Source of the DNA: Pseudomonas sp. TNT3
GTDB lineage: Bacteria > Pseudomonadota > Gammaproteobacteria > Pseudomonadales > Pseudomonadaceae
Reading direction: 5' to 3'
DNA length: 64,000 nucleotides
Assembly (NCBI RefSeq): GCF_010095445.2
Contig: NZ_WFGV02000029.1
Coordinates: 1 to 64,000 of the forward strand
Under the pieces are notes generated by a model. That model was given only the letters and a program-made list of their open reading frames with translations, did no database searches and was not told the DNA's origin. Below are positions 24,799 through 33,502 of this stretch, one piece after another. Both the position numbers and the translations under genes were made by a program. The stretch's first letter is position 1, and the number at the start of each line of letters is the position of its first letter.

Positions 24799-25470
24799 AT
24801 GACCTTGTCACGAAAACTGTTCATCGGCGTCGCCCTGACCAGCCTCCTGCTCAGCGGTTGCACCTCGAAAGTCACGGAGCGTCAGCAGTACTCCGGCTTC
24901 CTGCCCAACTACAACAACCTTGAAGAAGTGACCACCACCAGCGGCGAAAAAGCCATGCGCTGGGTGAGCCCTTCGTGGAATCCGAACGCGTATGACACGG
25001 TGGTTTTCAACAAGCTGGAACTGTACCCGGCGCCGCAGCCGAATGAGCGCGTCAACCGTCAGACGCTGGATGATTTGCAGAATTACATGACCAGTCAGGC
25101 CAAGGGCGTGCTCGGGCAGAAGTATCGCGTGGTGACGAATCCTGCCTCCGCCACCGCGTCGAAGACCTTGATTCTGCGAGCAGCGATTACCGGGGTAAAC
25201 GCCGAGAACGAGGGCATGAAGTGGTATGAAGTGGTTCCGGTGGCGGCCGTGGTGGGCGGTGTGACCGCCATTACGGGACATCGTGATCAGGACACCACGC
25301 TGTTCATTGAGGCCGAGCTCATCGATGCAAGCAACAACCAGACGGTGGCAAAAGTGGTACGCAAAGTCTTCGGCACCACCTTGGAAAACGACAGCCAGAA
25401 AATCACCGCCAATGACTTCAAGGTAGCGATCGGTAAGCTGACCAGTGATTTGAGGGCGTTCATCAAGTAG
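24799..25470 (+). CDS. DUF3313 family lipoprotein
   Basis: A 223-aa protein with a lipoprotein signal: basic start MTLSRK, hydrophobic IGVALTSLLLSG and lipobox LLSGC (Cys at ~21). The mature part (QYSGFLPNYNNLEE, DTVVFNKLELYP, and a C-terminal EAELIDASNNQTVAKVVRKV segment) matches the DUF3313 family, outer-membrane-anchored proteins of unknown role. The Ser after the lipobox Cys region (CTSK) gives no inner-membrane retention Asp. It is monocistronic. Confidence 0.85.
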   Translation: MTLSRKLFIGVALTSLLLSGCTSKVTERQQYSGFLPNYNNLEEVTTTSGEKAMRWVSPSWNPNAYDTVVFNKLELYPAPQPNERVNRQTLDDLQNYMTSQAKGVLGQKYRVVTNPASATASKTLILRAAITGVNAENEGMKWYEVVPVAAVVGGVTAITGHRDQDTTLFIEAELIDASNNQTVAKVVRKVFGTTLENDSQKITANDFKVAIGKLTSDLRAFIK

Positions 25471-25599
25471 TACGCCTAAAGGTAAGGTGAAATATTCGAG
25501 ATCGCGCGCGCTGTGTAAACGTCCTTCTCCCCACGGGAGCAACGTCATCAATCGCACTGCGCGCGGCCTCGACGCCTTCCAGACAAGCGAGCGCCAACC

Positions 25600-26238
25600 C
25601 TATCCCTTGGACCGGGTCTTAACGGTCTTTTTACGCCCCTTTGCAACGACCTCCTGGTATTCATCGGTACCGGTCTCTTTCGCTGAGCTTGCGAGCGCAG
25701 GGCTGCTGCGAACGCGATAACTGGCAGGGGTCTTCTTGACTGAGGAGCGAGCGGTTTGCATGTGAGCCGCCTCGGTCGGCGCCGGGGACACGAAAGCGCC
25801 CGGCTCCATCGCAAATCGTTGGGCCAGGGCATAAGCCATCTTGTGACTGATGGGCCGATCGCCGTTCAGCACCTTGGATACCGCTGTTTTATCCCCGATT
25901 TCAGGGAGGTCAGAACCGGTGAGCCCAAGTGTCTCCATCAGATCCCTGATCAGTTGCACCGGCGTACACGTCGATTCAAACGCAGCACTCGATTCGCGAA
26001 ACTGTTCGGAGTCGCGCTGATAGGCGAGCATTTCGTCCTCGAGCTCCACGAGGATTTTCTCCTCCACCTTGCTCAGTTCGCGCCCGTCGTTGAGTTCATC
26101 GAGCAGGTCGGTCGCGCGCTCAAAGTCGGCGGGGGTCTTGATGCCGTGCACGAACTCACCGCGCAGGCGCTCCAGCACCGCGGTCAACTCGCCAAGCGTG
26201 GCAATCATTGTTTGTATATCAGGGCGGCCTGCGCTCAT
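25600..26238 (-). CDS. higA: HigA-type antitoxin with long basic C-terminal tail
   Basis: A 212-aa antitoxin of the HigA2-like kind. Residues 1-85 are helical and acidic; an XRE helix-turn-helix follows at about 90-140 (LPEIGDKTAVSKVLNGDRPI, then SHKMAYALAQRFAMEP). After residue ~150 comes an unusual ~60-residue low-complexity tail rich in Lys, Arg and Ser ending GRKKTVKTRSKG; typical HigA proteins stop soon after the HTH. Its start overlaps the toxin stop by 4 bp. It should bind HigB and repress the pair from the inverted repeat at 26588-26639. Confidence 0.85.
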   Translation of the reverse strand: MSAGRPDIQTMIATLGELTAVLERLRGEFVHGIKTPADFERATDLLDELNDGRELSKVEEKILVELEDEMLAYQRDSEQFRESSAAFESTCTPVQLIRDLMETLGLTGSDLPEIGDKTAVSKVLNGDRPISHKMAYALAQRFAMEPGAFVSPAPTEAAHMQTARSSVKKTPASYRVRSSPALASSAKETGTDEYQEVVAKGRKKTVKTRSKG

Positions 26239-26567
26239 CGTTTCATCCCTTTATTGCTTGCATACCAAACGTTGGCGGCGTCGTAATCGGCGTGCGTGTA
26301 AATGTGTTTGACGTAGAACTTCTGCCGGAAATAGTTGACGCCACCTATCACCCGCAAATTATTGCCGCCTACGTCGATCACCACCCAATTGGCCGCAGCT
26401 CTCGGCTTGAACAAGTCAATACCGTGCAAGCCGAACAGCTTTTGCAAGTCCGGGAACGATGTCGGGCGGGCCATCTTCAACAATCGCCGGCAACGTTCAA
26501 GGCCAGCCCTTTCGTTCGGGTATAAGATCGCCGCGTCGTCAAAACGCGATGGCGTGAGTATGTCCAT
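26235..26567 (-). CDS. higB: HigB-type mRNA interferase toxin
   Basis: A 110-aa RelE-superfamily HigB toxin, encoded first in the operon as usual for higBA. Family features are the ARPTSFPDLQKLFG segment, the strand ANWVVIDVGGNNLRVIGGVN and the C-terminal FYVKHIYTHADYDAANVW, whose KHIYTHADYD is the family's signature. It would cut mRNA at the ribosome unless bound by HigA. Confidence 0.9.
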   Translation of the reverse strand: MDILTPSRFDDAAILYPNERAGLERCRRLLKMARPTSFPDLQKLFGLHGIDLFKPRAAANWVVIDVGGNNLRVIGGVNYFRQKFYVKHIYTHADYDAANVWYASNKGMKR

Positions 26568-26587
26568 GGGCTTCCTTGTCTATGGGC

Positions 26588-26639
26588 CGATGCTACTCTA
26601 GTTGTGTTTTTTGACAACCCCTGTTTGTCGGTAGCATCG
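26588..26639 (-). promoter_or_regulatory. Promoter/operator of higBA
   Basis: CGATGCTAC (26588-26596) is perfectly mirrored by GTAGCATCG (26631-26639) around an AT-rich core with a second small repeat GTTG/CAAC. It lies 21 bp upstream of higB, where the antitoxin should bind. The rest of 26568-26868 shows nothing else recognisable. Confidence 0.5.
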
Positions 26640-26868
26640 TTTGAAGATCATAGGTGAGCATCAAGGCGCGGATGGCGGCTGGCAACAGCCGCACATACGT
26701 TCCACCTTCGGGGAAAATCAGTCGGCGCTCGATTTGCAAGCGATGGACTCTAATGCTCCTGGCGGAGCGGAGATTTCATGCAGGCGGTAGTCAGGCCAGA
26801 TGACTTGCCAGGTCCAGCCCGATACCCTGACCTCCTCCCGTCGCCCACTTCACCCAGACGAGCATGTC

Positions 26869-28374
26869 ATGAAATCCCCCGCAGGTTTGTTGCTGTCGGC
26901 CATCGAGCTGGATCGTGCCAGCGCCATCCCCTTGTATCGCCAACTGTATCTGCAGATTCGCAAACAGATACTCAACGGCAGAATCCAGGGCGGTGTACGC
27001 CTGCCCTCGACCCGAACCTTGAGCAACGAGTTGGGGTTGTCGCGGATCACCATTCTCAATGCGTTCGATCAGCTGATAGCCGAGGGTTTCCTGGCCTCGC
27101 GCACGGGCGCAGGAACCTACGTCGGCACGGACTGGGAAAGTCGGGGCACCGAGAGCGAACAACAGTGTCCGCCACCGCGCCTGTCCGACCTGAGCCAGTC
27201 GATGCTGTCATTGCGCAGCGATCATTTCCGGGGCGTGTCCTATGCCGACTGGGACCCCTCCACCCCGACCTCCTTTCTGCCCAGTCACTGCTCCTATGAC
27301 GCCTTCCCGCAAGCGATCTGGCGGCGCCTGATGAACCGGCATCTGCTCAAGCCCACCAAGACCATCCTGGGCTATGGCGAGTTGCAGGGCTTGCAGGCGT
27401 TTCGTTCGGCGATTGCCGAATACGTCTTCGATGCCCGTGGTATCGAATGCAGTGCCGGGCAAGTGGTGATCGTTTCCGGCGCGCAACAGGCGTTCAACCT
27501 GCTGGCGATGCTGTTGCTCAATCCGCAGGACAGCGCCTGGATGGAAGACCCGGGGCACATTGCCGCGCGCATCGCCCTGCAGGCCCAGGGCGCTCGGATT
27601 GTGCCGTTGCGTATTGATGAACAAGGTATCGATGTCCAGCAAGGGCTCACCGAATGCCCTGATGCGCGCCTGGTGTTTTGTACGCCGTCCCGCCAGCATC
27701 CGTTGGGTGTTACCCTCAGTTCTGCGCGGCGCCAGGCCCTCATCGACTGGGCCGCGCAGCATCAGAGCTGGATCATCGAGGACGATTGCGACAGTGAATT
27801 TCGCTACGCGGGCCGCCTCCTCCCGGCGCTCTATGCCATGGACCAGATGGCCCGGGTGATCTACGTCGGCACGTTCAGCAAAGTGCTCTTCCCGTCATTG
27901 AGACTGGGCTACGTGATTCTGCCGCAAGCCCTGGTCGAACCCTTCTGCACGTTGCGCGCGGTCATGGATCGCAGTCCGCCGACATTGCTGCAAGCGACCA
28001 CGGCGGACTTCATGGAAGAAGGCCATTTTCTGGGACACATCCGCCGCATGCGGGCGCTGTACAAGGCACGCCAGCACGCCTTGATCGAGCAGTTTGAAAA
28101 GCAGCTTGGCCACTTCTTCCGGATAACCCAAACGGAAGCCGGCATGCACCTGATCGCCTGGCTGCCTCCAGAAATTAATGACGCTGACCTCGCCCGGCAA
28201 TTGTCCTTGCACCACATCCACACTTACGCCTTGAGCGATTACCGCATCAAGCACGCCCTGCCGCCGGCCCTGCTGATCGGCTTTGCCGGCACGCCTGAAA
28301 ACCAGGCCAAAGAGCGTGTCGAAGCGCTGGCATCGGCCCTGGACACCCTGGGTTATCTGCCAACGACCTCCTGA
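26869..28374 (+). CDS. MocR/PdxR-type regulator (GntR HTH plus aminotransferase domain)
   Basis: A ~501-aa chimeric regulator. The N-terminal GntR winged helix has AIPLYRQLYLQIRKQILNGR and LPSTRTLSNELGLSRITI (residues ~18-80); a linker precedes a fold-type I aminotransferase-like domain with the PLP-lysine motif YVGTFSKVLFPSLRLGY. MocR proteins sense PLP or an amino compound and control nearby genes. The next gene starts 113 bp downstream on the same strand, so the isomerase/MFS pair is a plausible target. The start is uncertain: neither this ATG nor one 69 bp upstream has a clear ribosome binding site. Confidence 0.88.
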   Translation: MKSPAGLLLSAIELDRASAIPLYRQLYLQIRKQILNGRIQGGVRLPSTRTLSNELGLSRITILNAFDQLIAEGFLASRTGAGTYVGTDWESRGTESEQQCPPPRLSDLSQSMLSLRSDHFRGVSYADWDPSTPTSFLPSHCSYDAFPQAIWRRLMNRHLLKPTKTILGYGELQGLQAFRSAIAEYVFDARGIECSAGQVVIVSGAQQAFNLLAMLLLNPQDSAWMEDPGHIAARIALQAQGARIVPLRIDEQGIDVQQGLTECPDARLVFCTPSRQHPLGVTLSSARRQALIDWAAQHQSWIIEDDCDSEFRYAGRLLPALYAMDQMARVIYVGTFSKVLFPSLRLGYVILPQALVEPFCTLRAVMDRSPPTLLQATTADFMEEGHFLGHIRRMRALYKARQHALIEQFEKQLGHFFRITQTEAGMHLIAWLPPEINDADLARQLSLHHIHTYALSDYRIKHALPPALLIGFAGTPENQAKERVEALASALDTLGYLPTTS

Positions 28375-28420
28375 TGCGAGGCAAAGTGGTCATAACAATT
28401 AACTGATAATGGATCTATCG

Positions 28421-28486
28421 AGAGTTCCTGACTGGCGCGATAAAGAGTGCGCCGGTAGACCCGGTGTCTGAACCAGGAACGACTCT
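28421..28486 (+). promoter_or_regulatory. Branched leader structure covering the isomerase ribosome binding site
   Basis: GTTCCTG (28424-28430) pairs with CAGGAAC (28474-28480), enclosing two smaller hairpins: GGCGC/GCGCC (28434-28438/28449-28453) and GGTAGAC...GTCTGAACC (28454-28474 area). The right outer arm contains the AGGA (28475-28478) that serves the ATG at 28488, so folding would hide the ribosome binding site. Confidence 0.45.
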
Positions 28487-28487
28487 A

Positions 28488-29558
28488 ATGAACAATAAGA
28501 TCCAGGAACGATTCAACGCTTTGCTAAGCCATAACGTCGTCGAACACGGGGACGTTCCCGTGCTGACTGACGCACTGGCCCGGCGGCTGCTGGAGCGTCT
28601 GGGGCAATTGCGCCTGTTTGCCCACGCCTACCCGCTACTGACCAACCTCACCCACGGTCGTGTCACCCCGGCCGACCTGCTGGACTTCGCCTACCGCCAC
28701 GAACTGCAAGGCCTGAGCCTGCACTTGCTCGATGGCGAGGAAAACAGCCTCAGCCAGATGTCGACCGCCCAGCTGCAAGTCTTTGCCGCCAAGGCCCGGG
28801 CGCTGGAGCTGGATGTGCACCTGGAAATCAGCAGCACGCTGAAAAAGGATGTCGATCAGGTCGTCGCCATTGCCTTGACCCTGGGGGTGCACAACATCCG
28901 TGTCTACTCCCGTTACGAGGGCACGCTGTCGCAGGTGATGGACGTGATCGAGACCGACCTGCACTACCTCGCGCAACAAGCCGACAAGCACGATCTGTAC
29001 TTCGACTTCGAGCAGCATGAAGAACTCAAGAGCGGCGAAATCGCGCAGCTGCTCAACCGCGTGAATCACCCACGCCTGCACGCCCTGTTCGACTTCGGCA
29101 ACATGATCAACGCCTGCGAACAGCCCCTGCAAGCGCTGCGCAACATGGCCCCGCACATCCGCCAGACGCACCTCAAAGGCGTACGCATCGTCCCGGAGCA
29201 AAACGGTTTCGGCCATTACGGTGTGTTGCAGGGCAGCGACGAAGACGACCTTCCCGGCGCCCGCCTGCTGTTCGAATTGCTGATGCTGGGCGAGTCCACG
29301 CCACAGGTCATCGCCTTCATTCTCGAGCAGGAAAACCACTACGTGGCCCCGGCCTTCCGTCAAAGCCAGGAGGCAGCCGATCCCTTTATTGCCTACCGGG
29401 AAATGAGCGATACACCGCTGCCGGAAGGCTTCTCGCTTGAGCGAATGCTGGCCGATGAACACCGTTGGGCGAACAACCAGGTCGCCTACGTCCGCGGTGT
29501 TCTGGCCGAGTTGCGCACCTTGGCCGAACTGACCCTGGCCAGCTCATCCAACGCTTGA
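28488..29558 (+). CDS. Sugar phosphate isomerase/epimerase-like TIM-barrel protein
   Basis: A 356-aa protein of the xylose isomerase-like AP-endonuclease-2 barrel superfamily. Strands and metal-site candidates include LQGLSLHLLDGEENS, LDVHLEISS, HDLYFDFEQHEELKSG, HALFDFGNMINA and IRQTHLKGVRI; the Glu, Asp and His there are the usual divalent-metal ligands. The substrate is unknown. Start chosen at ATG 28488 with AGGA 9 bp before. It is followed 33 bp later by an MFS transporter, which probably imports its substrate, and preceded by a MocR regulator. Confidence 0.8.
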   Translation: MNNKIQERFNALLSHNVVEHGDVPVLTDALARRLLERLGQLRLFAHAYPLLTNLTHGRVTPADLLDFAYRHELQGLSLHLLDGEENSLSQMSTAQLQVFAAKARALELDVHLEISSTLKKDVDQVVAIALTLGVHNIRVYSRYEGTLSQVMDVIETDLHYLAQQADKHDLYFDFEQHEELKSGEIAQLLNRVNHPRLHALFDFGNMINACEQPLQALRNMAPHIRQTHLKGVRIVPEQNGFGHYGVLQGSDEDDLPGARLLFELLMLGESTPQVIAFILEQENHYVAPAFRQSQEAADPFIAYREMSDTPLPEGFSLERMLADEHRWANNQVAYVRGVLAELRTLAELTLASSSNA

Positions 29559-29591
29559 TCCCGACGACCCGATTACGCCCGGAGAACAATA

Positions 29592-30857
29592 ATGACAACC
29601 CAAGACAAGGCCAAATGGTTCAGATTCCTGATCCTCATCCTCGGTGGCGGCACCATCTACAAACTGGCGAACCTCAAGGACGCGTTCTATGTGCCCATGC
29701 AGGAATTCATGGGCCTGAGCCATACGGAAATCGGCGTGCTGCTCAGTGCCAACGCGATCATCGCCACCGCGTTGTTTGTACTGGGCGGGATGCTCGCTGA
29801 CCGCTATGACACGCGCAAAATGATCCCGCTCGGCCTGATCGGCACCGGCGGCCTGGGCTTGTACCTGGCCACCTTTCCACCCTTCAGCAACCTGCTGATC
29901 GTGTTCGGTCTGCTGGCCGTGTGTGCCGATTGCCTGTTCTGGCCATCGCTGCTCAAAGCCATCCGCAACCTGGGTGACGATCAGGAGCAAGGCCGCTTGT
30001 TCGGTCTGCTCGAAGGCGGGCGTGGCGTGGTGGATACCCTGGTGGCCTTTTCCGCCCTGGGCGTGTTCGTCGCCATGGGCTCTGGCGAAGCCGGCCTGAA
30101 GTCGGCAATCCTGTTCTACTCGGTCATCGATATTTCGGCCGGCACCCTGACCTGGTTCCTGCTCAAGGGCGGCAACGCACAGTCGGTGAGCAAGCCAAAG
30201 AACGGGCTGGCAAACCTGATGGAAGCGATCAAGGTGCCGGGCATCTGGCTGGTCAGCCTCAACGTCTTCATGGTCTACATCGTCTATTGCGGCCTGACCT
30301 ATTTCATCCCCTACCTCAAGGAAATGTACGGGTTGCCCGTGGCATTGGTGGGTGCCTACGGCATCATCAACCAGTACTTCCTGAAAATCCTCGGCGGGCC
30401 TGCCGGCGGTTTCATAGCCGACAAGCAGTTCAAGAGCACCAGCCGCTACCTGAAGTGGGCCTTCCTGGCGCTGCTGCCGCTGATGGGCATCATCATGTTG
30501 ATCCCGAAAAGCCCGGGATTCATCTATGCCGGCATGGCTGCCACCCTGTCTTTCGCGCTGATCGTGTTCTCCATGCGCGGCGTGTTCTGGGCACCCATGG
30601 GTGAAGTCGGTATTCCCCAGCACATCACCGGTTCGGCCTTCGGCATCGGTTGCCTGATCGGCTATGCACCGGGCATGTTTGCCTACGTCATCTATGGCTC
30701 GATCCTCGACCACTTCCCCGGTGAGCAGGGTTACAACTATGTCTTCACCCTGATGAGCCTGCTGGCCATGGTGGGGTTCATGGTGTCCAGCCTGCTGTAT
30801 CAAGCGGTGCGTAAAAGGTCCACGGCCACTGCCGGAATGAGCGCGGCGCAAGCCTGA
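29592..30857 (+). CDS. MFS transporter
   Basis: A 421-aa major facilitator with about 12 predicted helices and the loop 2-3 signature GGMLADRYDTRKMIPLG; a second copy appears in the GGPAGGFIADKQFKSTS region. It is translationally close to the upstream isomerase gene (33 bp, GGAG before the ATG) and ends at a strong terminator, so the two form one operon. Most likely it imports the isomerase substrate, perhaps a sugar or sugar acid. Confidence 0.88.
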   Translation: MTTQDKAKWFRFLILILGGGTIYKLANLKDAFYVPMQEFMGLSHTEIGVLLSANAIIATALFVLGGMLADRYDTRKMIPLGLIGTGGLGLYLATFPPFSNLLIVFGLLAVCADCLFWPSLLKAIRNLGDDQEQGRLFGLLEGGRGVVDTLVAFSALGVFVAMGSGEAGLKSAILFYSVIDISAGTLTWFLLKGGNAQSVSKPKNGLANLMEAIKVPGIWLVSLNVFMVYIVYCGLTYFIPYLKEMYGLPVALVGAYGIINQYFLKILGGPAGGFIADKQFKSTSRYLKWAFLALLPLMGIIMLIPKSPGFIYAGMAATLSFALIVFSMRGVFWAPMGEVGIPQHITGSAFGIGCLIGYAPGMFAYVIYGSILDHFPGEQGYNYVFTLMSLLAMVGFMVSSLLYQAVRKRSTATAGMSAAQA

Positions 30858-30874
30858 TCATCGTCATGGCCTAA

Positions 30875-30919
30875 ACAAAAGAGGAATCGCGCAACACGCC
30901 GATTCCTCTTTTGTTTTTT
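30875..30919 (+). terminator. Rho-independent terminator of the isomerase/MFS operon
   Basis: A 15-bp perfect stem (ACAAAAGAGGAATCG from 30875; complementary arm 30900-30914) with a 10-base loop, followed by T residues to 30919. The A-rich left edge may also serve the convergent gene. Confidence 0.93.
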
Positions 30920-30949
30920 CATGCCGTCTTCGGAATAACCCTGTGTCTG

Positions 30950-31381
30950 TTAAGGGTCGACTTGCAGCTCATGCAGCAAAAATTCGAGTGACTCCACGGC
31001 GGTGCAGTAACTTTTTTGCGTACGAAGCGCATCCCAGGGCATCGCATCAACGGTGCAAAAATCGCCGATGCATTCCATGCTCAACGCGTCATCGAGCAAC
31101 CCGAGCGGTATCCAGAAATACGGCGACTGGCGAAGCACATTCGGCACGGTCGAGCCGCATTGCGAGCAGAAGTCATTGCGGTAGCCGCTGGGTTTTTGCC
31201 AACTGCTGATCACACCCTGCCCTGCGTCCCATTGAAAAGCGCTCGCGCTGACCAGCGTGGCGAGATTGTGGCCGACACCCGTTTGCTTGCGGCACAGGGA
31301 GCAATGGCAGCGATAGAAATATCGCGGTTCCATCTTCAGCGAAAAACGTACAGCGCCACAAAGACATTGCCCTGATGCCAT
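30950..31381 (-). CDS. GFA family (glutathione-dependent formaldehyde-activating-like) protein
   Basis: A 143-aa zinc protein of the Gfa/CENP-V fold. Zinc ligands are visible as GQCLCGAVRF (C-x-C), CHCSLCRKQTG and FCSQCGSTV, the usual pattern for the family. Members range from S-hydroxymethyl-glutathione-related enzymes to unknown carbon-sulfur lyases, so the reaction is open. AGGAGA precedes the ATG on the minus strand. It converges on the MFS operon terminator. Confidence 0.88.
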   Translation of the reverse strand: MASGQCLCGAVRFSLKMEPRYFYRCHCSLCRKQTGVGHNLATLVSASAFQWDAGQGVISSWQKPSGYRNDFCSQCGSTVPNVLRQSPYFWIPLGLLDDALSMECIGDFCTVDAMPWDALRTQKSYCTAVESLEFLLHELQVDP

Positions 31382-31422
31382 GAATCTCTCCTTGAATGTT
31401 CACCGACATTAACCCTCCCCTG

Positions 31423-31446
31423 CGGGAGCGGGCTTGCCCGCGATGG
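31423..31446. repeat. Single classical Pseudomonas REP unit
   Basis: CGGGAGCGGGCTTGCCCGCG followed by ATGG is the short palindromic REP widespread in Pseudomonas; only one copy is seen here, between the GFA gene and the ars operon. Confidence 0.75.
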
Positions 31447-31559
31447 ACGTCAACGATACCGCGGATTGTCTGAATAACCACATCGCCCAGACCTGTTTTG
31501 CGAAGGCGAAATGTCAGTCAGCCCAACAGGACTCTGGTCGGAAAAATCTTGCTTTAAAT

Positions 31560-31591
31560 ATATGGACATCCGTATATTCGACTATCCATAT
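31560..31591 (+). promoter_or_regulatory. ArsR operator/promoter
   Basis: ATATGGA (31560-31566) and TCCATAT (31585-31591) form an inverted repeat overlapping a TGGACA -35-like element, 16 bp upstream of arsR. Position and AT-rich dyad fit the autoregulated ArsR operator. Confidence 0.6.
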
Positions 31592-31607
31592 GCAATAGGT
31601 ACCCGGC

Positions 31608-31955
31608 ATGTTCACCCCTCCAGAAGTCTTCAAATGCCTGGCTGACGAGACCCGCGCCCGCGCCACCTTGCTGATCGCCCACCAGGGAGAGCTGTGCGTC
31701 TGCGAATTGATGTGTGCCCTCGACGACAGCCAACCGAAGATCAGCCGCCACCTTGCCCAGTTGCGCAGCAGTGGGCTGCTGCTGGACCGCCGGCAGGGAC
31801 AGTGGGTCTATTACCGGCTCAATCCACAATTGCCCGCCTGGGTTCACGACATCCTGCAGGTGACGTTGCTGGCCAACGCCGACTGGCTGCAACACAACGC
31901 TGCACGTCTGCAGTCCATGGACGCACGGCCTGTTCGCGAAGAGGCCTGCTGCTGA
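31608..31955 (+). CDS. arsR: Arsenic-responsive repressor ArsR
   Basis: A 115-aa ArsR/SmtB winged-helix repressor. The metalloid-binding motif ELCVCEL gives the C-x-C pair in the recognition helix region, followed by QPKISRHLAQLRSSGLL, which contacts DNA. A C-terminal CC pair (EEACC) could supply a third ligand. It is the first gene of the ars operon and should dissociate from the dyad at 31560-31591 when As(III) or Sb(III) binds. Confidence 0.94.
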   Translation: MFTPPEVFKCLADETRARATLLIAHQGELCVCELMCALDDSQPKISRHLAQLRSSGLLLDRRQGQWVYYRLNPQLPAWVHDILQVTLLANADWLQHNAARLQSMDARPVREEACC

Positions 31956-32000
31956 TTTTCTGTTCACCCCCCTCTCGGCGCAAAAGCGAAGGAGCACCCC

Positions 32001-32471
32001 ATGCGAGTCCTGTTCATGTGCACGGCCAATAGCTGCCGCAGCATCCTTTCAGAAGCCATGTTCAATCACCTGGCACCGCCGGGATTCGAAGCAGTGAGTT
32101 CCGGCAGCTTCCCCAAAGGGCACGTGCTGCCGCGTAGCCTGACCACACTGCAACAAGCCGGCATTTCCATCGAGGGTTTGAGCAGCAAAGGCAATGACGC
32201 GTTCGAGGACAACCTGCCGGACATCGTCATTACCGTGTGCGACAAGGCGGCTGGCGAAACCTGCCCGGTGTACTTCGGTCCGGCACTGAAAGCCCATTGG
32301 GGACTGGAAGATCCCTCCGACGTGATGGGCGACGAAGCCGCGGTTGACGCCGCGTTCCGCGCCACGCTGGCGCACATCGAGCAACGCTGCAGGGCGTTAC
32401 TCGCCCTCCCCTTTAACAGCCTCAGCCGCGATCAGCTCAAGCACGAGCTGGATCGCATCGGCACTCTTTGA
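32001..32471 (+). CDS. arsC: Arsenate reductase ArsC (low-molecular-weight phosphatase type)
   Basis: A 156-aa thioredoxin-coupled arsenate reductase. The catalytic P-loop CTANSCRS contains C7 and C12 with the essential Arg 13; the redox relay pair is in VITVCDKAAGETCPVYFG. It reduces As(V) to As(III), which then must leave the cell. AAGGAG precedes the ATG. It lies directly after arsR, where the efflux gene arsB/acr3 usually sits. Confidence 0.94.
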   Translation: MRVLFMCTANSCRSILSEAMFNHLAPPGFEAVSSGSFPKGHVLPRSLTTLQQAGISIEGLSSKGNDAFEDNLPDIVITVCDKAAGETCPVYFGPALKAHWGLEDPSDVMGDEAAVDAAFRATLAHIEQRCRALLALPFNSLSRDQLKHELDRIGTL

Positions 32472-32486
32472 GCAGGAAAAAATACG

Positions 32487-33188
32487 ATGTCAGAGCAACT
32501 GCCCCACCTTGATCTCTCCCTGTTCGATAACACACAGACCGCAGTGCGCGCGGACGGTCACAAGCCGCGCATCTTCTTGCTCTACGGGTCGACCCGCGAA
32601 CGCTCGTTCAGTCGCCTGCTGGTCGAAGAAGCCGCGCGTCTGCTGGAGCATTTCGGCGCAGAAACCCGCGTCTTCAATCCTTGCGGACTGCCACTGCCCG
32701 ACGAGGTACCGGTGGATCACCCCAAGGTGCAGGAACTGCGTGATCTGGTGGTGTGGTCAGAAGGTCAGGTCTGGTGTTCGCCGGAACGCCATGGTGCGAT
32801 GTCGGCCGTGTTCAAGGCGCAGATCGACTGGATTCCTCTGGAACTGGGTGCGGTTCGCCCCACGCAAGGTAAAACGCTGGCGGTGATGCAGGTTTGCGGC
32901 GGTTCCCAGTCGTTCAACGTGGTCAATCAACTGCGCGTGCTGGGACGCTGGATGCGCATGTTCACCATCCCCAATCAATCCTCGGTGCCAAAAGCCTACC
33001 TGGAGTTCGATGAAGCCGGACGGATGAAACCGTCGCCGTTTTACGACCGCGTCGTCGACGTGATGGAAGAACTGGTGAAGTTCACGGTACTGCTGCGCGA
33101 CCGCCAGGGGTTTCTGACGGATCGCTATTCCGAGCGTAAGGAAACCGCCGAGCAACTGATGGATCGGGTCAATCAGCGCTCAATTTGA
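32487..33188 (+). CDS. arsH: ArsH organoarsenical oxidase (NADPH:FMN reductase family)
   Basis: A 233-aa flavodoxin-like protein. RIFLLYGSTRERSFSRLLVEE is the FMN-phosphate loop, and the WCSPERHGAMSAVFKAQIDW segment with the C-terminal YDRVVDVMEELVKFT are typical of ArsH, which oxidises trivalent organoarsenicals to less toxic pentavalent forms. It starts 15 bp after arsC and ends the operon. Confidence 0.93.
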   Translation: MSEQLPHLDLSLFDNTQTAVRADGHKPRIFLLYGSTRERSFSRLLVEEAARLLEHFGAETRVFNPCGLPLPDEVPVDHPKVQELRDLVVWSEGQVWCSPERHGAMSAVFKAQIDWIPLELGAVRPTQGKTLAVMQVCGGSQSFNVVNQLRVLGRWMRMFTIPNQSSVPKAYLEFDEAGRMKPSPFYDRVVDVMEELVKFTVLLRDRQGFLTDRYSERKETAEQLMDRVNQRSI

Positions 33189-33502
33189 GGCCCAGCATCC
33201 CCCCAACAACGAGCCAGACAATCACCTTTGGCCACTCGGTGACTGCCCGGTTTTCGATGTAAACAGAATGTAATCCTGTGTCGATATCAGACACGGTGGT
33301 GGCGTGATCAGGCTACTGATTCATCGGACAAGCCGGGTAAGGTGGCGCACCTTTTCATCGAAACGCCCCCTTTCGCGATGATGGGTTTTATAAGAACTGC
33401 AGCGTTTGATCGGTGCTTCGTTGAGGAAGCCTGGCAGGTGGCAATGAGGGTCTGTTGCCCCGATCAATCCGCTTAACTGTCGATCAGCAGAGAATAAAAC
33501 CA
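33189..33502. other. Non-coding gap between arsH and the permease
   Basis: The 314 bp hold no convincing gene. An imperfect hairpin TCATCGAAA/TTTCGCGATGA sits near 33353-33382. No clear terminator for arsH or promoter for the permease was identified. Confidence 0.4.
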
